DNA of 64,000 bases. Source: JBDTSW01 sp963782605 (GTDB lineage Bacteria; Actinomycetota; Thermoleophilia; Solirubrobacterales; 70-9). The notes under the pieces were generated by a model. That model was not told where the DNA came from and made no database searches. It was given only the letters and a program-made list of their open reading frames with translations. This document shows, piece after piece, positions 33,242 to 43,813 of this stretch. Made by a program: the position numbers and the translations under genes. Every line of letters begins with the position of its first letter. Position 1 is the stretch's first letter. The stretch lies in NCBI GenBank assembly GCA_963782605.1, contig CAWAKK010000004.1:62001-126000 (forward strand). Reading direction: 5' to 3'.

Positions 33242-33727
33242 GTGCCCTTCTTCATCTGCCCGAATTGCGGGAACCGGGAGCTGAGTGGCGAGCGAACGGC
33301 TGGCCTTGCCAATCGCCCGAAGGACTGCTCGAAGTGTGGCTTCGGCTTCGTCTTCGAGCTGCTCGACGACTACTACCCGGCTCCGGGCGCTGCCTTTTTC
33401 ACCTGTGACTCGAACGGCCGGTTGATCGACATCGGCAAGGGTGGATACGAGCTCACGGGCCTCTCCGACGAGCAGGTGATCGGCCGCCCGGTGCGCGAGG
33501 TTCTCGGCCTCGAGTGGCTCGAAGCCGGCGACGGCGGCCCAGACGCCGACGCCGACAAGAACGGCACGACCGATCCGATCGAGACCACCCTCGAGTGGGG
33601 CGTGCGTTCGCTCGGCAAGCGGGTTTCCGTCCACGCCGAGGGCGACCGCCCCGCGGAGGCCGTCGCCGATCTCTTTCCCGCCTACGACGACGACGGCGGG
33701 CTGCTTCTCGTTCTGACGCCTGAGTAG
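33242..33727 (+). CDS. Zinc-ribbon plus PAS-like domain protein
   Basis: 161 residues. Residues 6-9 (CPNC) and 29-32 (CSKC) form a zinc ribbon; a PAS-like domain follows (AAFFTCDSNGRLIDIGKGGY, then LSDEQVIGRPVREVLGL). There is no output domain such as a kinase or cyclase, so it may act by protein contact. The hydrophilic loop around 95-110 is Asp-rich. It lies between ruvB and secDF, has its own leaderless-type promoter, and ends nine bases before secDF, so the two are probably cotranscribed. Confidence 0.7.
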   Translation: MPFFICPNCGNRELSGERTAGLANRPKDCSKCGFGFVFELLDDYYPAPGAAFFTCDSNGRLIDIGKGGYELTGLSDEQVIGRPVREVLGLEWLEAGDGGPDADADKNGTTDPIETTLEWGVRSLGKRVSVHAEGDRPAEAVADLFPAYDDDGGLLLVLTPE

Positions 33728-33736
33728 GCGAACGGG

Positions 33737-36676
33737 TTGGGCAGCCGCCGCCGAAATCTCCTCGTCCTCCTCTTCGTGCTCGGCCTGACGGCCGCGTCGG
33801 TTGTCGTGATCGCGCAGAAGCCCACGGTGCTGGGCCTCGACCTGCGCGGCGGGACCGAGCTCGTCTACAAGGCGAGCGCGACGCCGAAGAATCCCAGCAT
33901 CGACGCCGCCGATCTCGACCGTTCGATCGACATCCTGCGCGAGCGCACCGACGAGCTGGGCGTCTCGGAGCCCGAGATCGCTCGCATCGGTCCGGACCAG
34001 ATTGAGGTCGGCCTCCCCGACGTCTCGAACGCCGAGCGTGCGATCGAACAGGTGGGCACGACGGCGCAGCTCTTTCTCTACGACTACGAGCTCAACCTGA
34101 TCGATCGCGATCCGCAGCTCTCCGAAGAGCAGCAGACCTTCGGGCGCCTCTACGACGCAGTCCAGTTTGCCTCGAAGCGCAAGGCCGAATGCCCGAAGGA
34201 CCTTTGCTCCACGAACGGCCCGCGTTACTACCTGTTCGACGAGAACACGCTGGAGCTCGAGTCGGGCCCGGCCGACAAGGAGGCGGACCTCTATCTCGAT
34301 TCACCAAGCGGCGAACAGCCCGAGGGCACCGAGGTGCTCGAGGTGCCGCAGGGCACCGTAGTCCTCGAGGCGCCGGGGCCGATCGACGACCCCTCCACGG
34401 AGGTGAACGAAGCCACGGCCGCTCCGGCCGAGTGGGTTGTGCTGCGAGACGCGCCGGAGCTGACCGGTGACGAGATCGAGGATCCGAAGCAGCAGACCGA
34501 CGAGAGCGGCGCGCCGAACGTGACGTTCGAGTTCACAGACCAGGGCCGCGAGGCATTCGCGGAGGTCACGGGGCGGATCGCGGCCCGAGGCGCGGCGAAT
34601 GCTCCCCCGAATGCCTGTGCGAGTCCTGACCCCACCATCGCGGACTCGGCCTCCGAATCGTTCGCGATCGTCCTCGACAACGAGATCGTCTCCAACCCGA
34701 TCATCAACTTCTGCGAGAACCCCGATGGCATCGACGGCCGTACGGGTGCGCAGATCTCGGGCCTTGACTCCCTGACCGAGGCGCAGGACCTCGCCAAGTT
34801 CTTACAGATCGGAGCCCTTCCGGTCGAACTCACGCTGGTCAGCCAGAGCACCGTCTCAGCGACGCTCGGCGAGGAGGCGCTCAACCAGGCCTTCAAGGCA
34901 GGCCTCATCGGTCTCGGGCTCGTCCTGCTCTTCCTGATCGCCTACTACCGGCTCCTCGGGGTCGTCGCCGGGCTCGGGCTGCTGGTGTACGCGATCTTCT
35001 TCTACGCGCTCATCGAACTGATCCCGGTGACGCTGACGCTGCCGGGCATCGCCGGGCTCGTCCTGACGATCGGCGTCGCGGCCGACGCCAACGTCGTCAT
35101 CTTCGAGCGAATAAAGGAGGAGGCGAGGGCAGGGAAATCGATGGCCTCGGCGATCGCGACCGGCTATCGGAAGGGGATCGCGACGATCGTCGACGCGAAC
35201 GTGATCACACTGATCACCGCATTCATCCTCTTCGTTCTCGCCTCGGCTGGCGTCAAGGGCTTTGCGTTCACGCTCGGGATCGGGACGATCGTCTCGCTCT
35301 TCACCGCCGTGCTCTTTACGCAGGCGATCCTCGGCACGTTCGGCCGGGCCAAGTTCATGCGTTCGCCTAGCGCGCTCGGCGCCTCCGGCGAAGGCCGCCC
35401 GTGGAACTTCGACTTCACCGGCGCATCGCGCTGGTTCTTCTCGATCTCCGGCGTGATCCTGGCCGTCGGCGCGATCGCCTTCGCGACCAAGCAGCTCAAC
35501 CTCGGGATCGACTTCGAGTCGGGGAGCCGGATCACGGCGAGCCTGCAGGAGCCGGCGACGGCCGAGGAGATCCGCACGGCGCTCACCGACGCCGGGATCG
35601 AGGGAGCGGACTCCGCCGAGATCCAGGAGACCGACGCGACCGAGGGCTCCGGCTTCGGCGAGAACGTGTACCAGATCCAGGCGGACTTCTCGCCTGAGGC
35701 AACCGGCGAGGTCCAGGGCACGCTGACCGACAGCTTCGGACTCGAACCCAGCGGCTTCGACAACCAGACGATCGGTCCCACGTTCGGCGAACAGATCGCT
35801 CGCAGCGCCGTGATCGCGATCATCTTCTCGCTGCTCGTCATCTGCGCCTACGTCGCGATTCGCTTCGAGGCGAAGTACGCGGTGCCGGTGCTGATCGCCC
35901 TGGTCCACGACATCCTGATCACCGCGGGCGTCTATGCGCTGGTTGGTGCGGAGGTATCGAGCGCCACCGTCGCGGCCTTCCTCACGATCCTCGGGTACTC
36001 GATGTACGACACGATCATCGTGCTGGACCGCATCCGCGAGAACGTGCCGCGGATGCCGCGCGCCGCCTTCTCGCAGATCGTGAACCGCTCGATGAGCGAG
36101 GTTTTGACAAGGTCGCTGATCACGGGCCTCTCGACGGTGTTCCTGATCGGCGTGCTGCTCGTCTTCGGCGGCGAGACGCTGCAAGCGTTCGCGTTCGCGA
36201 TGCTCGTCGGAGTCGCATCGGGTACGTACTCATCGATCTTCATCGCCTCCCCGGTGCTGGCGGCGTGGAAGGAGCGCGAGCCCCAGTACCGCAGCCGCCG
36301 CGCGCGGATTATGGAGGCGATGGGCTACGTGCCCACCTTCCCGGAGCAGAACGTCGTCGCTCGGATCGACGAGGCCGAGCGGCACACGCTCGACGCAGAG
36401 GCCGGCGACGGATCCGAGCCCCCGGCGCGACCCGTTGAGCCGCCGCCCCTTCGCGAGGAGCCGGTCGCGGTGGCCGAGGAGCCGGTTGAGCGCTCGGCGC
36501 CCGCGGGCCCGGGCGCCGCCGCGTCGACAGGCGCTGCACGCGACCCCGAGCCCACCGAGCGTGGCCTCAGCCGCACCGAGGCTGAGGGCCGCAGCGCCGA
36601 GGGCGCGGAGAAGCGGGCACAGCGCCAGCGCCGCCGCCAGAAGCAGCGCCGCCGAAAGCACGGGAGGAACCGCTAG
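33737..36676 (+). CDS. secDF: Fused SecD-SecF protein-export component with basic C-terminal tail
   Basis: A 979-residue fusion that drives the late step of Sec export with the proton gradient. SecD half: first helix, GLDLRGGTELVY, a large periplasmic P1 region (about 60-350) with an acidic insert, and helices ending VAADANVVIFERIKEEARAG. SecF half: NLGIDFESGSRI, then YSMYDTIIVLDRIREN. After the last helix about 130 residues are disordered: Pro/Glu-rich, then a strongly basic end (KRAQRQRRRQKQRRRKHGR). TTG 33737 is the start in use; the TAG overlaps the next GTG. Confidence 0.95.
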   Translation: MGSRRRNLLVLLFVLGLTAASVVVIAQKPTVLGLDLRGGTELVYKASATPKNPSIDAADLDRSIDILRERTDELGVSEPEIARIGPDQIEVGLPDVSNAERAIEQVGTTAQLFLYDYELNLIDRDPQLSEEQQTFGRLYDAVQFASKRKAECPKDLCSTNGPRYYLFDENTLELESGPADKEADLYLDSPSGEQPEGTEVLEVPQGTVVLEAPGPIDDPSTEVNEATAAPAEWVVLRDAPELTGDEIEDPKQQTDESGAPNVTFEFTDQGREAFAEVTGRIAARGAANAPPNACASPDPTIADSASESFAIVLDNEIVSNPIINFCENPDGIDGRTGAQISGLDSLTEAQDLAKFLQIGALPVELTLVSQSTVSATLGEEALNQAFKAGLIGLGLVLLFLIAYYRLLGVVAGLGLLVYAIFFYALIELIPVTLTLPGIAGLVLTIGVAADANVVIFERIKEEARAGKSMASAIATGYRKGIATIVDANVITLITAFILFVLASAGVKGFAFTLGIGTIVSLFTAVLFTQAILGTFGRAKFMRSPSALGASGEGRPWNFDFTGASRWFFSISGVILAVGAIAFATKQLNLGIDFESGSRITASLQEPATAEEIRTALTDAGIEGADSAEIQETDATEGSGFGENVYQIQADFSPEATGEVQGTLTDSFGLEPSGFDNQTIGPTFGEQIARSAVIAIIFSLLVICAYVAIRFEAKYAVPVLIALVHDILITAGVYALVGAEVSSATVAAFLTILGYSMYDTIIVLDRIRENVPRMPRAAFSQIVNRSMSEVLTRSLITGLSTVFLIGVLLVFGGETLQAFAFAMLVGVASGTYSSIFIASPVLAAWKEREPQYRSRRARIMEAMGYVPTFPEQNVVARIDEAERHTLDAEAGDGSEPPARPVEPPPLREEPVAVAEEPVERSAPAGPGAAASTGAARDPEPTERGLSRTEAEGRSAEGAEKRAQRQRRRQKQRRRKHGRNR

Positions 36677-36954
36677 TGGCCGCGCTGGTGTGGTTCACCG
36701 TCGGCGTCGCGCTCTGGCACTTCACCGTGTTCCTACCCGACCGGTTCTGGGGGGGAATCGTCGGAGCCTTCCTCGCCGCCGTCGCGGGCTCGATGGTCAC
36801 CGGGGCGCTCGCGCAGATCGCGACGGCCCAAAGCATCGGCGAGACCGACATCGCCACGGTGCTCGTCGCCGTCCCCGGCGCCCTGATCGGGATGGCCATC
36901 GCCTACGTGGTCGGTCAGCGCGCCGAGGACGAGCGCGAAGCGGCCGAAGCGTAA
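36676..36954 (+). CDS. Small two/three-helix membrane protein
   Basis: 92 residues with hydrophobic segments (LVWFTVGVALWHFTVFL, IVGAFLAAVAGSMVTGALA, VLVAVPGALIGMAIAYVVG) and a short acidic tail. No family recognised; general similarity to GlsB/YeaQ-type small proteins is too weak to name. GTG 36676 overlaps the last base of the secDF stop, so translation is coupled. Confidence 0.65.
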   Translation: MAALVWFTVGVALWHFTVFLPDRFWGGIVGAFLAAVAGSMVTGALAQIATAQSIGETDIATVLVAVPGALIGMAIAYVVGQRAEDEREAAEA

Positions 36955-36987
36955 GAAGCCCCCTGAGGTTCCGTCCTACCCCGTCCC

Positions 36988-36993
36988 TACGGT
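36988..36993 (+). promoter_or_regulatory. -10-like hexamer, leaderless arrangement (recJ)
   Basis: TACGGT ends 7 bases before GTG 37001. Confidence 0.55.
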
Positions 36994-37000
36994 CGCTTCG

Positions 37001-39602
37001 GTGGCGGCCTCTGCCCAGCGATCCTCCGTGCCCGAGCAGCAGTTCGTGCTGGAGCCCTACGAGTACGCCCGCGCCCGCGAGCTCGCCCATGAGCTGGCGT
37101 TGCCCGAGCCCGTGGCCATCACCCTGGTGCGGCGCGGCTTCGACACCGTCGCTGCCGCCCGGGCTTTCCTCGACGCCGACGAGTCGCATGATCCGTTCGA
37201 GTTCACGGGGATGGCCGAGGTGGTGGTGGCGGTGCGGGCGGCGATCGCCGCCGGCAGGGAGATCACCGTCCACGGCGACTACGACGCCGACGGCGTCTGC
37301 TCGACCGCCATCCTGGTCGGCTCACTCCGCGCCCTGGGCGCGAGTTGCGACTGGTACATCCCGGGCCGTCTCGGCGATGGCTACGGGCTGACCGCCGAGG
37401 GGGTCGAGCGACTGCGCGAGCGCGGGACCGAGCTCCTCATCACCACCGACTGCGGCATCACCTGCGGGGATGAGGTGGCGCTCGCGACCGCGGCCGGCAT
37501 CGAGGTGATCGTCACGGACCATCACGAGCCTGGGGAGTGCCTACCGGAATGCCTGGTCCTGCACCCGGTGGTCAGCCGCTACCCCTGCGAGGAGCTGTGC
37601 GCCACCGGCGTCGCCTACAAGCTCTCGTCAGCCCTGCGCGGCGCCGACGCAGATGCCGATCTCGACCTTGTGGCCCTTGCAACGGTCGCCGATCTGGTTC
37701 CACTCCGCGGTGAGAATCGAGCGCTGGTGCGGAAGGGCCTCGAGCGGGCGCGCCTCGCTCGTCGTCAGGGCCTGCGTGCGTTGATGGCGACGGCCTCGAT
37801 CGAGCCGGAGCGTCTCGACGAAGGGGACCTCTCCTTCCGGCTCGCTCCTCGGATCAACGCGGCCGGGCGGCTTTACCGAGCCGACGCCGGCGTCGAGCTG
37901 ATGCTGACCGAAGACTTCGAGCGCGCAACCGAGATCGCCGCTGGGCTCGATCGCACGAACCACGAGCGCCGCGACACCGAGCGGGATGTGCTGGACGGAG
38001 CGGTGAGGGCTCTCAAAGAGCTTCCCGAGGGGCTCGCCGACGCCCCTGGCCTCGTGATCGCGGGGGAGGGCTGGCACCCCGGGGTCGTGGGCATCGTGGC
38101 CTCACGCATGGTCGAGAGGACGGGCCGTCCCGTCGTCTTGATCGCGGTGGATGAGTCGGGGCGCGCTCGCGGCTCAGGCCGCAGCATCCCGGGCTTCGAT
38201 CTGCTCGGCGGCCTTCAAGCCTGCGCTCAGCATCTCGTGCGCTTCGGCGGGCATCGCGCCGCTGCCGGGCTCGAGCTCGACGCGGCGGGCATCCCAGCGT
38301 TCCGAGAGGCCTTCGCCGCCCACGCCCGGGAGGTCCTCGGAGACGAGCCGCCCGCGACGACGGAGGAGATCGATGCGGTGGTTGGCGCCGACGAGCTCGG
38401 CCTCGATGTCGCCAGCGAGCTGGCTCGGCTGGCCCCGTTCGGCAAGGGCAATCCCCCGGTGCGACTGATCGTGCCGGCGGCACGGGTGCGAGACGTGCGC
38501 CCGATGGGAGAGGGCGAGCGGCACGCTCGCTTCTCGCTGGAGAGCGCGAGCGGCAGGGCCCGCGGCGTCGCCTTCGGGGTCAACGGGAGCCTCGCGCGGG
38601 CCGCCGACGCCAGCGCCCTCGATGTGTCCCTTCGGCTCGAGGTCAACCACTGGAATGGGTCCGTCGAGCCGAGGGTGGTGCTGGCCAGCGTCTATGAGGA
38701 GTCGGAGGCGCCGGACCCCGCCGTCGGCGACGGCGACCGCTGGCCCGAAGTGGAGGAGTGGAGCACCCGCCTGCACGCCGAGATGGAGCTGCCCCTCGAG
38801 CCGTGGCCCCCTGACGCGCTTCGTCCTCGGCCCCGCCGCTCGGTGGTGGATCGCCGCGGTCGATCGGGGGTGGCAAGGGTCGCAGCCCTCGCCTCGAGCG
38901 GGGAGGGCGTGCTCGTCATCTGCGCCGATGCGATCAGGCGCCGCGCCCTCGTGGAGCGTGCGGCCGTCCCGGCGCGGTTCGGTGGAGGCGCGATGGTGAT
39001 GGCAGGCTGCGGCCTGGCCGACGACGCCGTGCGCGAGGCAACAGCGAGGCTGCGACGGAGCGAGCACGGCGGAGTGGTCCTGACCGATTGGCCTCGACTG
39101 GCCCGCGACCCCGCCATCGTCGAGGGCTTCGAGCACATCGTTCTCATCGACCCGGCCCCGCTGCCCCGGCTGGAGGATCTGGTCGACCGCTCCGGCCCGG
39201 ATGGCTTTCTGCACCTCGCATGGGGCGCAGCGGAGGTCGAGCTCTCGCTTCGCCTCTGGGACGCGCGAGTGGCCATCTCGCGCGACTCTCGCCGGCCTCT
39301 ACCGGGCGCTCTCGGAGGCGCGGGGTGGCGAGACCCCGCTCACGCCCGACCAGCTGCGGGTGACCTTCGCCCCCGGTGCCCCGGCGCGGCAGTCGCCGGA
39401 GCAGCTCGGCCGGGCCATGCGCGTGCTCGGCGAGCTGGGGCTCGTCGCCTGGGACCCGCGCGACGGAAAGGCCGCGATGGGAGGGCTCAGGGTCGTATCC
39501 TCGGAGGGCACCGACTTGGCGCGCTCGGCGGCGTACGTCGCCTACCGCGCGCGTCATGAGGAAGGCCGCGGATTCCTGAGCAGGCGAAGACACCCGGAGT
39601 AG
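37001..39602 (+). CDS. recJ: Single-stranded-DNA exonuclease RecJ, frameshift near the C-terminus
   Basis: 5'-3' ssDNA exonuclease of DHH repair enzymes. HGDYDADGVCSTAIL (motif I), LITTDCGIT, VTDHHEPGE (DHH) and the DHHA1 segment ARGSGRSIPGFDLLGGLQAC are intact, followed by an OB domain and a long actinobacterial C-terminal region. In the assembled frame the last about 90 residues turn into Ala/Arg-rich nonsense after residue 760; the frame one base on reads ATLAGLYRALSEARGGETPL and LGELGLVAWDPRDGKAAMGG to a stop at 39602. The shift is near 39280-39286 (TCGCGCGACTC). Likely a sequencing error. Confidence 0.9.
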
Positions 39603-39617
39603 ACCGCCCCGCGAAAC

Positions 39618-41983
39618 GTGGCGCGCAGACCCGCGCGGGAGGGAACGGGCAGGGAGGGACCACCCAGAGTCCGGCGGATCGCCGAGGTCACACCCGACTT
39701 GGAGCCAGCGACGGAGCCTCGGCACCGGCCCCCCCGGTCAACGAGCTCACCAAGGCGCTCACGGCCGAGGAACGAGCGCTGCTTGGCGACCTTCTGGCCG
39801 TCGTCGCCGAGCACTCCGAGGGGGGCGCCGGAGCCATCGACCGTGATGCCGTCGAGGCCGCCTTCGCCTTCGCCTGCGAGCGCCATGCCGACCAGCGCCG
39901 TCGCTCGGGCGAGGACTTCATCACACACCCGGTAGAGGTCGCGAAGATCTGCGCCGGCCTGAGGCTCGACACCGAGACGCTCTGCGCGGCACTGCTCCAT
40001 GACACGGTCGAGGACACGAGCGCCAGCCTCGACGAGGTGAGCGAGCTCTTCGGGGAATCAGTCGCCGGCCTTGTCGACGGGGTCACAAAGCTCACCGGGA
40101 TCACCTTCCAAAGCCGCGATGAGCACCAGGCCGAGAACTACCGCAAGATGATGGTTGCGATGGCCACGGACGTCCGGGTCATCCTGATCAAGCTCGCCGA
40201 CCGCCTCCACAACATGCGCACGCTGGAGGCGCTGCCGAAGCAAAAGCAGCTCGACAAGGCTCGCGAGACGCTCGAGATCTATGCGCCGCTCGCGCACCGC
40301 CTCGGGATCCACGCGATCAAGTGGGAGCTCGAGGACCTGGCGTTCGCTCGCCTGCATCCGCGCAAGTACGACGAGATCAAGAAGCTGGTCTCCCAGCAGC
40401 GCGAGGAGCGCGAGCGCTACGTAACCGAGGCTGGCGAGTTCCTGCGGGAAGAGCTGGCGGAAGTCGGTATCGAGGCGCAGATCTCAGGCCGGGCCAAGCA
40501 CTTCTACTCGATCTACTCGAAGATGACGAAGAAGGGTCGGGAGTTCAACGAGATCTACGATCTGACCGCAATGCGGGTGCTGGTCGGCTCGGTCAAGGAC
40601 TGCTACGGCGCGATCGGGATCATCCACTCGATCTGGAAGCCCCTACCCGGCCGCTTCAAGGACTTCGTCGCCACCCCGAAGCTGAACCTCTACTCGGCCC
40701 TCCACACCACGGTGATCGGACCCGAGGGAAGGCCACTCGAGATCCAGATCCGGACCTCGGACATGCACGAGCTGGCCGAGTACGGGATCGCCGCCCACGT
40801 CATCTATAAGGAGGGCGCGATCAAGTCGAAGTCGAAGGGCGATCCGCAGCGCGACAAGATGACGTGGCTGCGCCAGCTCCTTGACGCCGAGGGAGATCAG
40901 GAGCCGGCCGAGTTCTTGGAGTCGCTCAAGGTCGACCTCTTCGAGGACGAGGTGTTCGTCTTCACCCCGCGCGGTGAGGTCAAGAACCTCTCGGCCGGCT
41001 CGACGCCGCTCGACTTCGCCTACGCCGTCCACACGGACGTCGGCCACCGCTGCGTCGGCGCGAAGGTAAACGGCAAGATCGTGCCGCTCCACTACCAACT
41101 CGGTTCAGGCGACATCGTCGAGATCCTCACCGCCAAGCAGGAGCGCGGGCCCTCACGCGACTGGCTCGCCCTGGTGCGAACGAGTCGCGCCCGCAACAAG
41201 ATTCGCGCCTTCCTCAAGCGCGAGCGTCGCGAGGACGCGGAGCGCCGGGGTCGCGACGAGCTTCAGAGCGCGCTGCGAAAGCGCGGGCTGCCGATGCAGC
41301 GAATCGCAGGATCGCCGCTGCTCGCCGACCTGATTCGCGAGATGGGCTTCCGCAAGGCAGACGACTTCTACATCGCCCTCGGGCAGGGCAAGATCTCCTC
41401 GAAGACCATCACGACCAAGGTCTTCCAGCGCCTGAAGCAGGGAGAAGCGGTCGCGGGCGATGAGACGGAGGCGCGCCTGGCGAGCGTGCTTGAGGGCCGC
41501 GACGAGCGTCAGCGGCGCACCCAAGACGCCTCCAGCTTCGGCATCGAGGTCGAGGGGGTGGACGACGTCATGGTTCGCCTGGCGAAGTGCTGCCGGCCCG
41601 TGCCCGGTGACGAGATCGTCGGCTACGTCTCGCTCGGGCGGGGGATCACGATCCACCGCGAGGACTGCAAGAACGTGGTCGCACTTCGCAAGGACCCGGA
41701 CCGGTTCACCGACGTGAGCTGGGCGGGTGACAACTCGACCTCCTATCGCGTCGAGTTGCAGGTCGATGCCTGGGATCGCACGCGCCTTTTGGAGGATCTC
41801 TCGCGGGCGTTCTCCGAGGCGGGCATCAACATCCTCGAGGCCAAGTGCACGACCAAGCACCCGATGGTCAAGAACCGCTTCGTGGTCGAGGTGGGGGACA
41901 CCGAGCAGCTCCGGCAATGCGTCGGCCGCCTGCGCAACGTCGAGTCGGTATTCGACGCCTACCGCATCACGCCGACCGAGTAG
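39618..41983 (+). CDS. rel: Bifunctional (p)ppGpp synthetase/hydrolase Rel, frameshift near the N-terminus
   Basis: Stringent-response enzyme. HD hydrolase domain (CERHADQRRRSGEDFITHPV, ALLHDTVEDT, IKLADRLHNMRT), synthetase domain (HFYSIYSKMTKKG, YDLTAMRVLV, NLYSALHTTV), TGS (VFVFTPRGEVKNLSAGSTPL) and C-terminal ACT domain are all present; the HD motif is intact so both activities are expected. The in-frame segment before GTG 40037 has no ATG, GTG or TTG. GTG 39618 lies in another frame and joins through the C7 run at 39729-39735 if one C is added, giving about 788 residues. Confidence 0.92.
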
Positions 41984-41990
41984 CCCGCGG

Positions 41991-42845
41991 ATGACGGACG
42001 GGCGCCCGCTCGTGAGCGTCGTCGTGCCGTTCGGCGGCGGCAACCCACAGCGCCTGCGAGCTTCGCTGCTCGCCCTCGATCTGATCGATGGGGACGAGGT
42101 GATCGTTGCTGACAACTCGCATAATGGCGACGCGAGCGCGCTGGCAGACGTCGCCCGCGTCGTGCCGGCCACCGGCGAGCGATCGTCGTACTACGCGCGC
42201 AATCGTGGAGCCCAGGCCGCTTCGGGCCACTGGCTCTGCTTCATCGACGCGGACTGCAGACCCGAGGCGGGGCTTCTCCGGCCATTCTTTGAGCCGCCGC
42301 CTGCAAAGCGCGTCGGGGCGATGGCCGGCGAGATCCTGGGTGAGCCTGAACAGCAGGCGTTGGCCGCTCGCTACGCGCGCGATCGCAAGGTCCTGAGCCA
42401 GACCGATGGGCTCTACGGGCGTGGACGCACGATCGCGGCGACGGGAAACCTGATGGTTCGAGCCACGGCGTTTCGAAAGCTTGGTGGGTTCGTCGAGGGC
42501 ATTCGCTCCGGTGGCGACGTGGACTTCTGCCTGCGTTTGCAGGAGGCCGGCTGGGCGCTCGAGTTCAGACCGGAAGCCCTTGTTCGCCACGCGCACCGCG
42601 AGACGGTGGCCGGCTTGCTGCGGGCGTTCGCGCGCTACGGCTCCGGCTCGCGCTGGCTCCACGAGCGCTACCCCGCCGTGGGTGGCCGGTGGCCGCTCTC
42701 CGTGCGCGAACTCGTGCGCGTCGGAGGCGACGCTGCCCGCCATGGGCTCCGAGGCGATCCCGAGGCCGCCGCTTTCCGGCTGATCGACGGTGCCGGGCTC
42801 GTGGCCCACAACGCCGGCTGGGCTGCGGGCAACCGCGCTCGTTAG
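41991..42845 (+). CDS. Family 2 glycosyltransferase
   Basis: 284 residues, GT-A fold: SVVVPFGGGNPQRLRASL, ARNRGAQAASGHWLCFIDAD with the DxD-type metal site, and GGDVDFCLRLQEAGW with the acceptor-side acidic residues. About 65 residues after the catalytic part may contact the membrane. ATG 41991 lies eight bases after the rel stop. It converges on the next gene with a four-base overlap. Confidence 0.87.
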   Translation: MTDGRPLVSVVVPFGGGNPQRLRASLLALDLIDGDEVIVADNSHNGDASALADVARVVPATGERSSYYARNRGAQAASGHWLCFIDADCRPEAGLLRPFFEPPPAKRVGAMAGEILGEPEQQALAARYARDRKVLSQTDGLYGRGRTIAATGNLMVRATAFRKLGGFVEGIRSGGDVDFCLRLQEAGWALEFRPEALVRHAHRETVAGLLRAFARYGSGSRWLHERYPAVGGRWPLSVRELVRVGGDAARHGLRGDPEAAAFRLIDGAGLVAHNAGWAAGNRAR

Positions 42846-43369
42846 TCGATCGGTGGGACGCCGCGCCGCTGCGCGTCCTCGGCGGTGAGGCCGTTGGCCG
42901 CCAGCGCGCTCGGACGATCGACGTAGAGAGTGATGCTCCGCAGCATGCCGTCGGTGAACTCGTGCAGAACGGCTCCGTCGAGGTTGAACACGTGACCATG
43001 GGAAGTGCGCCCCGCGCGATGAAGCAAGACGAGAACGCTGTCGCCGAGCTCGATATAGAGGTCCGGGATCGCCACCAGCGTGTCGAACGATCGGCCGATC
43101 TGGCGCAGGCCCGCAAGCGTCGCCTCGAGGCCGAACTTGACGCGGGAGTCCTCACCGGTCGCGGGGAACACCGCCTCAAAGTCAGGATGGATCAGCGGAG
43201 CGACATCGGCCAGCCACGTCCGATGGGTCGTGCTCTTGTGAGCAACAGTCCCCCAGTCGTTGCCGCTTGCGGGCAGGAGGCGGCGTGAGAGCTCCAAAAC
43301 CTCAGAGGTCTCCTCCTGAGATTGGGTGGCAAGGGCGAGATCTTGATGGACTACTTGGGCCGATGTCAC
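42842..43369 (-). CDS. SnoaL-like/NTF2-fold protein
   Basis: 175 residues. The second half (WLADVAPLIHPDFEAVFPAT, GLEATLAGLRQIGRSF, GDSVLVLLHRAGR, VFNLDGAVLHEF) follows the NTF2-like pattern; the N-terminus is extended. Unlike the five paralogues at 18-22 kb it lacks the MSQENVE start. ATG 43369 overlaps the stop of the upstream HIT gene (ATGA), so the two are translationally coupled. Confidence 0.68.
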   Translation of the reverse strand: MTSAQVVHQDLALATQSQEETSEVLELSRRLLPASGNDWGTVAHKSTTHRTWLADVAPLIHPDFEAVFPATGEDSRVKFGLEATLAGLRQIGRSFDTLVAIPDLYIELGDSVLVLLHRAGRTSHGHVFNLDGAVLHEFTDGMLRSITLYVDRPSALAANGLTAEDAQRRGVPPID

Positions 43370-43803
43370 TTGGCTGTGGAGCCTCGCCGCCTGAGCGCAG
43401 TGCGCACCGACGCGGCTGCAGCTCGCGCCTCCTCATCGCTCTCATACCTCGAGCGGGGCCAAAAGAAACCTCGCAGCCCATCCTTTCGATTGCGCGGAAC
43501 GAGGTGCGTGTGGAGGTGCGGCACCGACTGGCTCACGATGTTGTTGAGCGCCACGAAGGCGCCCTGCGCTCCCCTGGCCTCCCTGACCGCCTCCGCGAGC
43601 AGCCGCACGTTGGCGAAGTAGGGCTCGACCAGCTCGTCCGGAAGGTCCCAGATGGCCTCGTAATGGTCCCGGGGGACCAGGAGCGAGTGGCCCGCGAACA
43701 ACGGGCGGTTGTCCAGGAATGCGACCGAGACCTCATCCTCGAAGACGAGGTGGGCATCAGCCTCGCCAGCGGCGATCGAGCAGAAGAGGCAGTCGTCGCC
43801 CAC
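43366..43803 (-). CDS. HIT-family nucleotide hydrolase/transferase
   Basis: 145 residues from GTG 43803 (VGDDCLFCSIAAGE). The catalytic motif VPHLHTHLVPR (H-x-H-x-H) is intact and FLDNRPLFAGHSLLVPRDH is typical of Hint-type HIT proteins that cleave nucleotide phosphoramidates. The longer frame to 43884 overlaps the kinase-like gene upstream and is Ser/Arg-rich. Confidence 0.88.
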   Translation of the reverse strand: MGDDCLFCSIAAGEADAHLVFEDEVSVAFLDNRPLFAGHSLLVPRDHYEAIWDLPDELVEPYFANVRLLAEAVREARGAQGAFVALNNIVSQSVPHLHTHLVPRNRKDGLRGFFWPRSRYESDEEARAAAASVRTALRRRGSTAK

Positions 43804-43813
43804 GCCGCGGGCG

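Noticed and set aside
31979..33634. A 551-codon minus-strand frame
   Set aside because: It is the mirror of ruvB and the zinc-ribbon/PAS gene, without family motifs or a plausible start; the GC-rich codon bias opens such frames.
34856..36184. A 442-codon minus-strand frame
   Set aside because: Antisense of secDF; Asp/Arg-rich and without domains.
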